From positions 434,001 through 498,000 of the forward strand of contig BSDZ01000125.1 in the NCBI GenBank assembly GCA_030268105.1: DNA of 64,000 nt, given 5' to 3'. Both the position numbers and the translations under genes were made by a program. Below the pieces are notes generated by a model. The model worked only from the letters and a program-made list of their open reading frames with translations, searched no databases and had not been told where the DNA came from. The DNA is from Volvox africanus. Its lineage: Eukaryota > Chlorophyta > Chlorophyceae > Chlamydomonadales > Volvocaceae. This document shows, in pieces, positions 19,598-31,489 of this stretch. Numbering within the stretch: position 1 is the first letter of the stretch; each line of letters begins with the position of its first letter.

Positions 19598-21290
19598 AGA
19601 CCAATCATAAGCCGCTGACATTCTTGCAGAGTGTCCCTACGCTTAACCGACGACAAGCCCGGTGGATGGAGTATCTGTCTCGTTTCGACTGTACATGGGA
19701 GTATATCGCCGGCAGGATTAATATTGCTGACGCTCTCAGTCGACATCCATCATTACATGCTGCAATTTTGGCAGCACCGGTTACTCGTTCGTGCAGTCAG
19801 GAGGTGCCGATAGCAGCGGACCTTGCGCAGCGACTCAAGGTGGCGTATGAAGTGGATCCATGGTTCACTTCGCCCAACAATGTGGAACATTTGCACAAGC
19901 GCAACGATTTGTGGATACGGCAGGATGGCTCGACCACACAAATCGTCGTGCCAAACGACGACGCTTTGCGCTACGATATTCTTGCGCGGTTCCATGAGGA
20001 CCCGTTGGCAGGGCATCCTGGAAGCACGCGATTGGCAGAGCTGGTACGACGCTCGTTCTGGTGGCCACGCATGGTGAAGGATGCGGAAAACTTTGTGCAA
20101 AGGTGCAGTTTATGCCAGCGCAATAAAACACTATCCGGTAAGGGCCAGGGTTTATTACAACCTTTACCTATACCAGATGTCCCTTGGGAAAGTGTTTCTA
20201 TGGACTTCGTAGTCGCACTGCCCAAAACTGAGGGGGGGATACGACTCGGTGTTCGTAATGGTCGATCGCTTGACCAAGATGGTTCACTTAGCCCCCTGCA
20301 CCTCGTCTTGCACCGCTGAGCAAACAGCACGATTATTTTTTGATAACGTGGTTCGATTACACGGCGTTCCTAAAAATGTGATATCCGATCGCGGCGGTCA
20401 ATTCACGTCTAAGTTTTGGGAAGCGCTATGTCAACTCGTCAGTATGCGCGTTCATTTGAGCACAGCATATCATCCACAATGCGATGGGCAAACTGAACGC
20501 ATAAATCGCACACTGGGCGACATGTTGAGGAATTTCGCGGGACGCACACCCTCTGTTTGGGATACGTTTCTGACTTCGGCAGAATTCACGCTTAACAACG
20601 CTGTTAACCGCTCTACAGGTCAAAGCCCTTTCTTTCTGAATTAAGGATTTCATCCTGCGCTACCCGTGTGGCGAGAGTTGGAGATAAATATCCCTGCGGC
20701 TAAAACCTTTGCCAAGTCGTTCCTATCCCGCATGACAGACGCGAAGGCATGCCTGGACGCGGCACAACAACGGACGACGGACTATTATAATAAATCTAAA
20801 CGGGACGTAACATTTTCGGTCGGACAAATGGTATTACTGAGCACTAAGAATTTGTTTTCGCTCGCCGACGGTTACCGTAAATTGTTACCTCGTTGGATCG
20901 GTCCATATCCCGTTGTTCGCATGGTAGGGAATGTAGCCGTGGAGCTATCCCTACCTTCTGACATGAATATCCATCCCACATTTCATATTTCTTTAATTCG
21001 CCCTTATCGCGGCACAGCACCCGTTACGAACGACACCGATGCCCCTGCAGTAATGGACCCCGGTCCAGAGACCTGGATCGCAGGCAAGCAAAAGGTGTAT
21101 GATGTGGAACGCATACTGGATTATCGGGTTCGTCGCATTGGTCGACAACGACGAAAGCGGAAGGTGCATGAATATCAAGTGGACTGGCTATTCTAGCGAG
21201 CATAATTCGTGGGAGCCGATGCGTAACTTCTTGCCGGAAATGAAGCCCCTGTTGGAGGAAGCTCGTCTACGCGCCACGCAAACCCAATGA
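19598..21290 (+). pseudogene. pol: B3 pol remnant (RNase H, integrase, chromodomain)
   Basis: Open pieces 19624-20319, 20249-20644, 20666-21196 and 21099-21290. It carries [10 protein letters not shown], the HHCC finger, integrase core motifs ([24 protein letters not shown]) and the chromodomain. Breaks: one extra G in a G run near 20233, a TAA replacing Tyr at 20641-20643, and a 5-nt loss inside the chromodomain near 21178. Cannot encode active integrase. Confidence 0.85.
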
Positions 21291-21349
21291 TCCTTGCAGT
21301 CGATGCTGTCTGATGCAGCGAGGACGCTGCATACGGGTGGGGGGATAGT

Positions 21350-22164
21350 TGTTGTACGCAGGTTCAATCACCGTTTACATTTATGAAGGCCGCAATGCAT
21401 TCAGATATCATGAAGCATAATACAATCATATTAGCATGATATACTCGAGTATATCTAGCTAATCAGGCATGTCGCATCATCATTCACGACATCGCACTGT
21501 CGGTCAACATGTTTGACTCGAGGCTGATAATTAATGCGCGATCTATCCATTGGCATATTATACCACGTAATAATACTTTGAATAGTATTACCTCATCTGT
21601 GTCATAAACCATATGCGTATGCAAGAATGCGACGATTGCGATGGTTGGGTCAGCAACCAAATATCGATATTCGGACCTTTGCATATTGCATGCGTTGCAT
21701 CCAATAATATCACGAATGACACGATATTTAGAGCAGTATTACCAAGGTACTCACACTTGAGATCGTAATCCAGTGAGACCTGTACTGCACATTGGTATTG
21801 CGATGTGATAGGTGTGAGGACGGCCGCCTAGAGACCGAAGTCGGCGCGACGCTAACTTTGGACTAAGTATTCGAGTACTTAACTCTATCCGATACGCATA
21901 CATACGATATAATCATTTATGTTCGGCCTGAGCTATTCTAGCATTCCATCTGCAGCCGAGTGATGAACATTGCCCACGGGGTCTGACGGCAGACTGTAAT
22001 TCTGTAACTGAAGAACATTGTAAGTTGAATCTTTCCTTGCTATTGAGTCTTCCGCTGTCTACTATTCGCATTGGCTTGCCTTGCTGTTCGTAAGCTTGGT
22101 ACGCACGCAGCTAACACCTAGACGTGCAGAGCTAATACATGATTGAAGAAGGAAGGATACAACA
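21350..22164 (+). repeat. B3 3' LTR
   Basis: 815 bp, TGTTGTACGCAGG...GGATACAACA, preceded by the tract GGGTGGGGGGATAGT, in which T replaces the A of the usual GGGAGGGGGG. B2 shares this variant. Confidence 0.9.
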
Positions 22165-23416
22165 CGTACGACGCTCGTTCTGGTGGCCGCGCATGGTGAA
22201 AGATGCGGAAAACTTCGTGCAAAGGTGCAGTTTATGTCAGCACAATAAAGCACTATCCGGTAAGGGCCAGGGTTTGTTACAACCTTTACCTATACCAAAT
22301 GCCCCTTGGGAAAGTTTTTCAATGGACTTTGTAGTCGCGCTGCCCAAAACTGAGGGGGGATACGACTCAGTGTTCGTTATGGTCTATCGCTTGACCAAGA
22401 TGGTTCACTTAGCCCCCTGCACCTCGTCTTGCACCGCTGAGCAAACAGCATGATTATTTTTTGATAACGTGGTCCGATTGCATGGCGTTCCTAAAAATGT
22501 GATATCTGATCCTGGCGGTCAATTCACATCTAAGTTTTGGGAAGCGCTATGTCAACTCGTCGGTATGCGCGTTCATTTGAGCACAGCATATCATCCACAA
22601 TCCGATGGGCAAACCGAACGCACAAATCGCACACTGGGCGACATGTTGAGGAATTTCGCGGGGCGCACACCCTCTGTTTGGGATACATTTCTGACTTCGG
22701 CAGAATTCACGCTTAACAACGATGTTAACCACTCTACAGGTCAAAGCCCTTTCTTTCTGAATTAAGGATTCCATCCTGCGCTACCCGTGTGGTGAGAGTT
22801 GGAGGTAAATATCCCAGCGGCTAAAACCCTTGCCAAGTCGTTTCTATCCCGCATGACAGACGTGAAGGCATGCTTGGACGCGGCACAACAACGGACGACG
22901 GACTGTTATAATAAATCCAAATGAGACGTAACATTTTCAGTGGGACAAATGGTATTATTGAGCACCAAGAACTTGCGTTCGCTCGCCGACGGATCCCATA
23001 AATTGTTACCTCGCTGGATTGGTCCATATCCTGTTGTTCGCATGGTAGGAAATGTAGCTGTGGAGCTATCCCTACCTTCGAACATGAATATCCACCCCAC
23101 GTTTCATATTTCACTCGTTCGTCCTTATCATGGCACGGAGCCAGTTACGAACAACACTGATGCCCCTGCAGTAATGGACCCCGGTCCCGAGACCTGGATC
23201 GCAGGCAAGCAAAAAGTGTATGATGTGGAGCGAATATTGGATTATCGGGTTCATCGTATAGGTCGACAACAATGAAAGCGTAAGGTGCACGAATATCTGG
23301 TCAAGTGGACCGACTATTCCAGCGAGCATAATTCGTGGGAGCCGATGCGTAACTTCTCGCCGGAGATGAAGCCCTTATTGGAAGAAGCTCGCCTACGTGC
23401 CACGCAGACCCAATGA
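22165..23416 (+). pseudogene. pol: B2 pol, third block (integrase and chromodomain)
   Basis: Resumes at the repeated CGTAC. Integrase zinc-finger cysteines (CSLC), MDFVVALPK, SDPGGQF (Arg to Pro beside the second Asp), TERTNRTL, the GPY/F-like region and the chromodomain follow. In-frame stops: TGA for Arg at 22451, TAA for Tyr at 22763-22765, TGA in the sequence AAATGAGACG at 22922 and TGA near 23273. Dead, but recognisable throughout. Confidence 0.86.
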
Positions 23417-23475
23417 TCTCTGCAGTCAATGCTGTCTGATGCAGCGAGGACGCTGCATACGGGTGGGGGGATAGT

Positions 23476-24251
23476 TGTTGTACGCCGGTTCAATCACCGT
23501 TTGCACCAATGAAGACCGCAATGCATCTAAGCATTGTGAAGCATGATACAAGCATATTAGCATGATATACTCGAGTATATCTAGCTAATCAGGCATGCTG
23601 CATTATCACCTACGACGTCACGCTGTCGGTCAACATGTTTGAGTCGATATCAATAATTAATGCGCGATCTATCCATTGGCATAATATCTCACGTAATAAT
23701 ACTTTAAATATTATTACCCCATCTGCGTCATAAACCATACGAACCGAATATCGATATTTGGACCTTCACATATTACATATGTTGCATCCATTAATATCAC
23801 GGATGACACGATATTTAGAACAATGCTGCGAAGGTACTCACACTTGAGATCAGAATCCAGTGAGACCCGTACTGCACATCGGTATCACGACGTGATAGGT
23901 GCGAGGACGGCCGCCTAGAGACTGAAGTTGGCTTGCGCTACTTTGGACCCAGTACCTGCGTACTTAACTCGATCTAATTCACATACATACGATATAATCA
24001 TATATATATTCGGCCTGAGCTATTCTAGCATTCCATCTGCAGCCGAGTGATGAACATTGCCCACGGGGTCTGACGGCGATCTACTGATTTGTAAACGAGG
24101 ATTATTGTAAGTAGAATCTTTCCTTAATCTTGAGTCTTCCGCTGTCACTTTACTCGCTTTGAATTGCCTTGCTGTTCGTAAGCACGGTGCGCACTAGCTA
24201 ACATTCAGACGTGCAGATTCAGTGCATGATTGAAGAAGGAAGGATACAACA
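23476..24251 (+). repeat. B2 3' LTR
   Basis: 776 bp, matching the 5' LTR except for one deletion of about 40 bp near 23740. It ends GGATACAACA at the TGCGG duplication. Confidence 0.9.
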
Positions 24252-24563
24252 TGCGGCGCTCTCAACGTGTGCTGTAATGAAGTAATATTATATCAAATAA
24301 TATTACTTATCGTTTCGTAGCACGAGCATAATGTGCACTTCAATGATTCGGGGTTTCATGCATGCTAGGCGGATTTGCCATGATGCGATGTCGCGATGGA
24401 TAAGGATGACATGCCAAATGCATATATAAATGTATACGAATACATTTATATCATGCAAGTTCATTCATATGCATTGATCGTTCATGCGTTCATCAAGATA
24501 GCACTTCGCCTCATAGGGTCGCATCGACCTACGCATCGGCGGAAAACGAACCGTGGCACAACA
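24252..24563 (-). repeat. A2 3' LTR, part right of B2
   Basis: Begins with the second TGCGG of the B2 duplication and continues the A LTR (CGCTCTCAACGTG...GTGGCACAACA) to the A2 polypurine complement (ATGATCCCCCCTCCCG). Together with 7109-7635 it reconstitutes one LTR. Confidence 0.9.
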
Positions 24564-27500
24564 ATGATCCCCCCTCCCGTATGCAGCGTCCTTGCTGCTC
24601 CATACAGCGTCGACTGCAGGGTCGTTGGGCTTGTGTGGCACGTTTGCGGGCTTCCTCGAGCAGGGGCTTCATGTCCTGTGAGAAGTTGTGTGCCGGTTCC
24701 CATGAGTTGTGCTCGCTGGTATACCCTGTCCACTTGACCAAGTACTCGTGTACTGTCCGCTTACGTCGGTGTCGGCCCACACGACGCGCGCGATAATCTA
24801 ACACCCGCTCCACATCGTAAAACTTCTGTTTGCCAGCGATCCAGGTCTCGGGAACTGGTTCAATTGCTGCGGGGGTGTTAGCAGGCTCAGGGATGGGTTC
24901 CGTACCACGATAAGGACGGACAAGCGATACGTGGAACGTGGGGTGAATGGTCATATCAGCGGGCAATGCAAGCTCCACAGCCACATTCCCAACCATGCGC
25001 ACGACAGGATACGGACCAATCCAGCGGGGTAAGAGTTTTTGGGATCCGTCGGCCAAGGAACGCAAGTTCTTGGTGCTTAACAACACGAGTTGCCCTTCCG
25101 AAAACGTCACATCCTGCTTGGATTTGTTGTAGTATTCCGTCGTTCGTTGCTGCGCCACGTCCAAACACGCCTTCGCGTCTGTGATACGGGACATAAAAGA
25201 CTTGGCAAAGATCTTAGCAGCAGGCACGTTCACTTCCAACTCACGCCACACGGGTAGCGCGGGATGAAACCCGTAGTTGAGAAAGAACGGACTTTTGCCT
25301 GTGGAGCGGTTAACAGTGTTGTTAAGCGCGAATTCTGCCGCAGTCAAATATGTATCCCAAACGAGGGGTGTGCGACCAGCATAATTGCGCAACATATCAC
25401 CCAACGTGCGGTTTGTGTGTTCGGTTTGACCATCAGTCTGCGGGTGGTACGCTGTGCTCAGGTTGACACGCATGCCAACTAGCTTGCAGAGCACTTCCCA
25501 AAACTTAGACGTGAACTGCCCACCGCGGTCCGAGATCACGTTTTTGGGAACCCCGTGTAACCGAACCACATTGTCGAAAAACAAGGGTGCGGTTTGTTCA
25601 GCCGTGCAGGACGATGTGCATGGTGCTAGGTGGACCATCTTAGTCAGGCGATCAACCATTACGAACAACGCATCATATCCCCCCTCAGTTTTGGGCAGCG
25701 AGACTACGAAGTCCATGGAAACACTTTCCCAAGGCGCATCCGGGACAGGCAACGGTTGCAACAACCCATGACCCTTACCAGACAAAGCCTTATTGCGCTG
25801 GCACAGACTGCATGTCTGTACGAAGTTCGCCGCATCCTTAGCCAAACGAGACCACCAAAAGGAACGTTGCACCAACTCGACCAACCGCTTGCTACCAGGG
25901 TGTCCTGCTAACGGGTCCTCGTGGAACCGCACAAGGATGTCATAGTGTAGCGCGTCGTCGTTCGGAACGACGATTTGCGTAGCTGCACCCTCCGTCCGTA
26001 GCCAAAGGCCATTCTGCTTGTGAAGATTTTCTACATTAGCCGGCTCCGAGAACCAGGCATCTGCGTTGTAGGCAACCTTCAACCGCTCCGTGAGGTCCGT
26101 CGTGATCGGCACCTCCTCGTTATGCGGTCGCACGACGGGCGCTGCTAAAATTGCAGCGTGTAGCGACGGATGTCGACTGAGAGCATTGGCAATATTCAGT
26201 TTACCAGAAATGTACTCCCAGGTGCAGTCGAACCTAGCTAGGTATTCCATCCACCTAGCCTGACGGCGGTTCAACGTCGGAACGCTTTGCAAAAACGTTA
26301 GGGGCTTGTGGTCAGTCTTTAAAGTAAATGGGCGTCCCTCGAGGTAACAGCGCCATTCCTTTAAAGCATGCAGCACTGCCAGAAGCTCCTGTTCCCCGGT
26401 GGTGTAGTGAATTTCCGCACCAGAAAACTTCTTACTCGTGAAGGCGATCGGTCGCCCTTCCTGTAACAATACAGCACCGCTTCCAAATATTGAGGCATCA
26501 GACACTACCTCAACACGAAACGGCAACGAGTAATCAGGGAATGCAAGGGTGACATCTTCGGCAACGGTTCCGTGGGCACCCTTCTGTAACAAACGGACGG
26601 CCTCCTTATGCCCGACTAGCTCTGGTTCGATTCGCGCGGCCATTGCGGTCACAGCGAAATTAACCATAGGCACCGCCTCAGCTTCGCCCTCCTTTGGTGT
26701 GACATGTTCGAACGACAGGAAAGGTACCTTAATCGACAGAGTACCCTTGCACATATGCAGGGTTGCGGTCTCCATGTCGATGCGCGCGCGGTACTGCCGT
26801 AATGTCGAAGACCCCATTATGTACGGTGCAGTCTCTGCTAAGCCCTGCAGCATGTACGGCCGGGTCACAACACGCAAAGGGCCTATCGATAGGCTAAGGG
26901 TAATCCTGCCCACGATGGGATGCTTACCCCCGTCAGCAAGGGTAACCTGTGGACAATCAGACGACTCTGGGGTCAACCCCAGCGCATTCACCTCTGCGAC
27001 AGAGATGAAGTCGTCGCTGGCACCGGTGTCAACAAGTGCCTTCAGAGTACGGCCATTCAAACCGATCTGAACCACTGGGACACGGTTATCTACGAGCGAC
27101 TGCCCAGCAGATAACGTAAGTGCACTTAGGGCGGGTCCGTAACCTACGGCACCCTCATCAGGAGCTTCGTACCAAACGTCAACCGAGTAGGATGTGCCTG
27201 GCCACGGAGCCAGCATACCCTCCCGATCCACACCATTAAACAAAACGGTGCCCGGCTTGAACCGGTGGACACACCGCATACCCCTTAACGATGCCTCTGC
27301 CTTGCACCAACAGAAAGCGGGGAGTAATACACATGCGGCGGTGCCTGGATATTGACGCCTACATCTCCTGTATACGGCCAACTGTTCCGACATCTCACGC
27401 AGAGATGAGGGGATGAACAAAACCACGTGGTTAGACAGATCGATAGACGACAGGGGACGGCGAGGTGTAAACAAATTACACAACGAATCGAAGCAGAGAA

Positions 27501-27647
27501 GTCCCGTGCGTCCGTCAAGCGTAATGCGTCGCGCAATGACTCGCTCAATGTGTCCAAGCACGCAAGGCAACAATGCCTTCACGGCTGGCCATAAGGATGA
27601 CCAGAAATCCCGGGCGGTGCCCCCTCCACAGGAACCCGGGCAAGCCC
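24529..27647 (-). pseudogene. pol: A2 pol, RT removed in frame, stop codon lost
   Basis: Relative to A3 a 19-nt deletion near 27610 shifts the frame just after gag. Downstream one long frame (24529-27640) contains the unknown domain, protease DTGASDDF, then at about 26566 a junction [18 protein letters not shown]. This corresponds to a 1,017-bp, exactly in-frame loss of the whole RT (A3 15128-16144). RNase H follows but with NIANALSR (last catalytic Asp to Asn), then integrase with all DDE residues and the chromodomain. The normal TGA is CGA here (24622-24624), so the frame runs on through the polypurine region into the LTR. It cannot reverse-transcribe itself. Confidence 0.88.
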
Positions 27648-28883
27648 CTATTTCGGCTGAGATACAAACGGCGGCAGTAACGGGCAATCCTTCGTGGGAT
27701 GACTCTCCGTGCACCGTAGACAAACATTGGCCGCTTTCTGACGTTCGAACTCGGAACGATTGCAATTCCATTTTGGCATAAACGAGTCATCCGTGCGAGT
27801 CCGCTTCACATTGGGGTCAGAGCGCTGTGCGGCTGCCGACGACGGCGCACCACCACTCTTCCTGCTCTTAGCCGGGTCCGAGCTCGGACCTGCTCCTCCT
27901 GACCCGCGGACACCCGAGCTAGCGCCCCCGCGCGCCTGGCGTTGCCGGTTGCTGCGTCGTGTCGCGGCAGTAGGCGTGGGGCGTGTCGCTCCGAGTTCCT
28001 GGTCGAGAGCTACAGCTTCCCCAAGCGGATCCTGCACTTGCACGGCATTTGCACGAGGGACAGACTTGACTTCTTCCTCACCGGCAAGGAGTCGTATCTC
28101 CGTACCCTTAGCAAAAGTGACCAAGGCATCATACGACTTGATCGGCACCCCAGACAAGTCAGTAGCGCACCATTTAGCCAAAAGTTTCGTCAGGCCTCGC
28201 TTAAACCAAAAGACACGCTCGGTTTCAGTGAGATCAGCAATTGGGGTCACTAGTGCTTCGAAGCGTGACTGGTACGCAGGTACATTTTCACCCCGACGCA
28301 TGTGGTAACTACCGGCCGCCAAGACCTTACGAGCCTCCACATCACGTGCTTGCACCTCAGTAGCGAACCGTGCGAGCAAAGCGGCGATCATCTCGTCAAA
28401 AGTATAGTCGCCCCGGGCGGTGGTCCATTCACGATACCAGTCCTTCGCTGAGCCCTCGAGGGTGTTACCAACGAAGAGACACCTGATACCATCATTATCA
28501 CCACCATGAACAGCCTGGAGATACTTTTTAGCGTCACGCATGTACGCACGAGTTGCATCGGCTATGCTAGGGCCTGGTGTCTTTTCAGTCAGCGAGATAT
28601 TAAGCCTAGGAACGGGAATTGACAATCTCATCACCTCAGGGATGTCATCATGCCCTCGAGCTTGAGGTAATGGCAGAACCCGTGGTCCAGCAGTGTTGTC
28701 CATATTGGTGTTAACTGCTGAATGCGGCACAATTAAGTGAGCAGGGGTCTGAAGGACAAGGGGCTCTTGAGTGGCTCGCGTGCCAACAGTCTCAAGACCT
28801 CTATCCGGAGCTCTAGCAGCCACAACAAAATCGGGTTGGCTAGCTAGGCTAGTGTGCGGCGTATCGTCGTGTTCCGCGGACAT
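27648..28883 (-). CDS. gag: A2 Gag
   Basis: 411 intact codons, MSAEHDDTPH to a TAG at 27648-27650. Same layout as A3 Gag with a zinc knuckle CLRCTESHPTKDC. Differences such as REWTTARGDYTFDEM place it in the older subgroup with A4. Gag is intact although pol is dead, so it could in principle still supply particles. Confidence 0.88.
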   Translation of the reverse strand: MSAEHDDTPHTSLASQPDFVVAARAPDRGLETVGTRATQEPLVLQTPAHLIVPHSAVNTNMDNTAGPRVLPLPQARGHDDIPEVMRLSIPVPRLNISLTEKTPGPSIADATRAYMRDAKKYLQAVHGGDNDGIRCLFVGNTLEGSAKDWYREWTTARGDYTFDEMIAALLARFATEVQARDVEARKVLAAGSYHMRRGENVPAYQSRFEALVTPIADLTETERVFWFKRGLTKLLAKWCATDLSGVPIKSYDALVTFAKGTEIRLLAGEEEVKSVPRANAVQVQDPLGEAVALDQELGATRPTPTAATRRSNRQRQARGGASSGVRGSGGAGPSSDPAKSRKSGGAPSSAAAQRSDPNVKRTRTDDSFMPKWNCNRSEFERQKAANVCLRCTESHPTKDCPLLPPFVSQPK

Positions 28884-28970
28884 GGAGCACGAAGTGATAC
28901 CCTAGATTTGCGTAATAGAAGCCGACTTCTATCGCAAAGGCAAGAGTACAAAGCGATTCGGTGAGCCTAC

Positions 28971-29278
28971 CGACAGTACTCTTGAGAAGATTCAGTAAAC
29001 TCAGCAAGTACTTGCCCAGCTGAGTCCTGATCTCCGTAGTTTGGGCGATGAGAGTCGCCAACTGGTCCGGACAAAAGCCGGTCTCAGTCGCCGCGGCAAG
29101 CAATGCCGGTGCACTGAGATTACCTGCGACTCAGAGCGTACACTTACACAACAAGTGCAGCAATCTAAGCAAAAGCAATTAAACAATTACAAACCGGAAG
29201 CGGCGGAGTCCAAAACGGCGCGGCCTAGGTCTTCAGCAAAAGTATCTAGCGGTCCTCGTGGTTCCTGGAACTCGCCAT
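28971..29278 (-). pseudogene. A2 pre-gag ORF, frameshifted
   Basis: Start at 29278-29276. A 4-nt loss early in exon 1, relative to A5, shifts the frame, and one codon reads GAG where others have GCG. The intron ends and exon 2 (TETGFCPDQLATLIAQTTEIRTQLG, 28971-29123) remain recognisable. Confidence 0.5.
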
Positions 29279-29345
29279 AGAAAGAACCTACTTCCGATTT
29301 GACACAAAGAGACAGTTAGGCAACGAACCTGTCTCGATACCAATT

Positions 29346-30178
29346 TGTTGTACCTCTCCTTCGTGTTTGCTCATAAGTATCTGCGCGTCTGAAGGCTTTC
29401 GACACCGATGTGCGAGCACTTGCAAGTACAGCAAGGCAAACGCGAGCAAACAGAGACAGCGGAAGACTTCAAGACAAGAAGAGATATAACTTACAGTCTT
29501 ACAGATCGAAGCGGTGCAATGGACGTAATCACCGTCAGCGCCGGAAGCAAGCAATCATCACGCGGCGGTGATAGCGAAGTTTAGGCTTAGCTCGGTCTAA
29601 GTAGAGTAGCGTATAGCAATGATAATGTAGAACACACGAGTGTTCTCCGGTGTCGAATATCTTATCTTGCTTAGCGGTCCTCGCATCTGTTATACTCGTA
29701 GCATCACGATGCCGTACGATTCACACTAGGAGGCCGATCCTTAGTGTGACAACCCTACTGCGTATAGGCAATGTCCATGTATAACAACGTATAAGCCTTT
29801 CCGGCATTCGCATGATGCAAGGGTCCGAATAACGATATTCGGTTGCAAGGCATGCATCGCAACGAGTGCGGCGCTCTCAACGTGTGCTGTAATGAAGTAA
29901 TATTATATCAAATAATATTACTTATCGTTTCGTAGCACGAGCATAATGCGCACTTCAATGATTCGGGGTTTCATGCATGCTAGGCGGATTTGCCATGATG
30001 CGATGTCGCGATGGAGAATGGTGTCATGCCAAATGCATATATAAATATATACAAATACATTTATATCATGCAAGTTCATTCATATGCATTGATGGTTCAT
30101 GCGTTCATCAAGATAGCACTTCGCCTCGTAGGGTCGCATTGACCTACGCATCGGCGGGAAACGAACCGTAGCACAACA
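29346..30178 (-). repeat. A2 5' LTR
   Basis: 833 bp, TGTTGTACC...GCACAACA on the plus strand, next to the primer-binding site complement GTCTCGATACCA at 29331-29342. The flank CTCCA (30179-30183) belongs to the RT start of B1 pol. Confidence 0.9.
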
Positions 30179-31489
30179 CTCCATCGGGCTTAACCTGTAC
30201 ATAGGTCGTGAAACGGGTTGTGCTCCAGGCACAAGAGGGATCGTATGGTCAACAGGTCGCATAGGTGGGAGCCCTGGGATGTCGCCAAAGACATCAGCAT
30301 ATTTATGCAGGAGGGCTTCGACCTCAAGATCCTTCACGGTGGACTGCGAGGTGGTAGCATTCAATTGCACCCGTGGCCTCACAAGCAACACATGGGCGCC
30401 TTTCCGTATCATCCGATCGGTTTCCTTGCGCCCAATTAGCTTGGGTTCTTGACTTCCACTGACGATTGCCGCCAAAGCAAAATTAACCTCAGGCTCCGCA
30501 ACAGTTCCGCCCTCCTCTGGTGTGAAATCTTGGTACGACAGGAAAGGTACCTTAGTCAATAGGTTCCCTTTGCACAAACTAAGTGTGGTGGACTCCATAT
30601 CGATGCGCGCGCGGTACTGTCGTAATGTCGCGGCACCCAAAATGTACTGTGCCGTCTCCGAGAGACCTTGTAGCACATACGGCTGGGCCCTAACACGCAG
30701 AGGGCCTATCGATAGGCTCAGGGTGATCCTGCCCACGATGGGATGCTTACCTCCATCAGCGAGGGTAACCTGTGCACAATCAGACGACTGAGGGGTCAAC
30801 CCCAAAGCATTCACCTCCTTTGCTGAGATGAAGTCGTCGCTGGCACCGGTATCCACGAGCGCCTTCATCAGTCGACCTCCGAGGCCGATTTCGATAATAG
30901 GGACACGATTCCCTGTCGGAGTCGACTCCGTGGAAAGTAAAAGGGATCCTATAGCAGGCTCGAACCTGGTAGGATTTAAAAGAGGGGCCTCAAACCAAAC
31001 TTCAGCAGCATAAGGTAGTTTAGGCAGTATCGTCGGTTTACCCGTCACATCCACACCGTTAAACAAAGCGGTGCCCGACTCGAATCGGAGGACACATTGC
31101 ATACCTTCCAACAAGAACGCCACCTTACGTTGGCTAAAAGAGGGAATTAATATACAAGCTGCAGTGTCCGGATTTCGACAGCGGTACCTCTTGTACCTGG
31201 TGAGCTGCTCGCACAACTCACGGGAAGATGAAGTGATAAATAGAGTAACGTGGCCAGATAAATCGAGGGAAGAAAGAGGGCAACGCGGTGCAAATAAATT
31301 ACACACCGGGTCGAAATGGTTTAGTCCCGTGCGCCCGTCGAGCGAAAAACGTCGCTTGATAGCCCGCTCGATTTGTCCAAAAACAGAAGGTAAAAGGGCC
31401 CTTACAGCCGGACACAACGATGGCCAGCGGCCACGTTCACTCTCTTCAAGCCCGGGAGAAGTCCCTTCCTCCACATCCCGGGCAACTTC
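30179..31489 (-). pseudogene. pol: B1 pol, N-terminal block (unknown domain, protease, RT start)
   Basis: In frame with B1 gag across its TAG; first ATG at 31474-31472. It carries the unknown domain (DGRTGLNHFDPVCNLF, DTAACILIPSF, SGTALFNGVD) and an intact protease motif [11 protein letters not shown] with [13 protein letters not shown]. The next recognisable segment is [16 protein letters not shown], reaching [10 protein letters not shown] at the beginning of RT, where the A2 LTR cuts it. Open throughout this block; the rest of RT and early integrase is missing from the nest. Confidence 0.86.

Larger units (their letters stand above)
19523..22164 (+). mobile_element. Retrotransposon B3 (family B), internally deleted, inside B2 pol
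   Basis: 2,642 bp, flanked by a perfect CGTAC duplication (19518-19522 and 22165-22169). The 5' LTR is only its first 75 bp or so (to about 19597), then jumps into pol at the RNase H region; gag, protease and RT are gone. The 3' LTR (21350-22164, 815 bp) is complete. The exact duplication shows that it arrived by integrase, so the deletion occurred during reverse transcription or later. A same-family insertion into B2. Confidence 0.9.
7636..24251 (+). mobile_element. Retrotransposon B2 (family B), fourth nest level, containing A3 and B3
   Basis: Plus-oriented, flanked by a perfect TGCGG duplication (7631-7635 and 24252-24256) inside the A2 3' LTR. 5' LTR 7636-8450, primer-binding site, pre-gag ORF, gag 8915-10153, pol in three blocks (10154-11503, 18978-19522, 22165-23416) separated by A3 and B3, 3' LTR 23476-24251. 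The 3' LTR is 776 bp against 815 bp, with one deletion of about 40 bp near 23740. Pol has large deletions, so it cannot move on its own. Confidence 0.88.
7109..30178 (-). mobile_element. Retrotransposon A2 (family A), third nest level, RT deleted
   Basis: Minus-oriented. Its 3' LTR is split by B2 into 7109-7635 and 24257-24563; then pol 24529-27647, gag 27648-28883, leader, primer-binding site 29331-29342 and 5' LTR 29346-30178. Removing B2 and one copy of its TGCGG duplication restores an LTR of about 834 bp, matching the 833-bp 5' LTR. Flanks of A2 are CATAC (7104-7108) and CTCCA (30179-30183), each in a different part of B1 pol, so the ends come from different insertion events. With A4 it forms an older subgroup (REWTTARG or HEWTTARG in Gag, against RNWTNARG in A3, A5 and A6). 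Confidence 0.78.
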
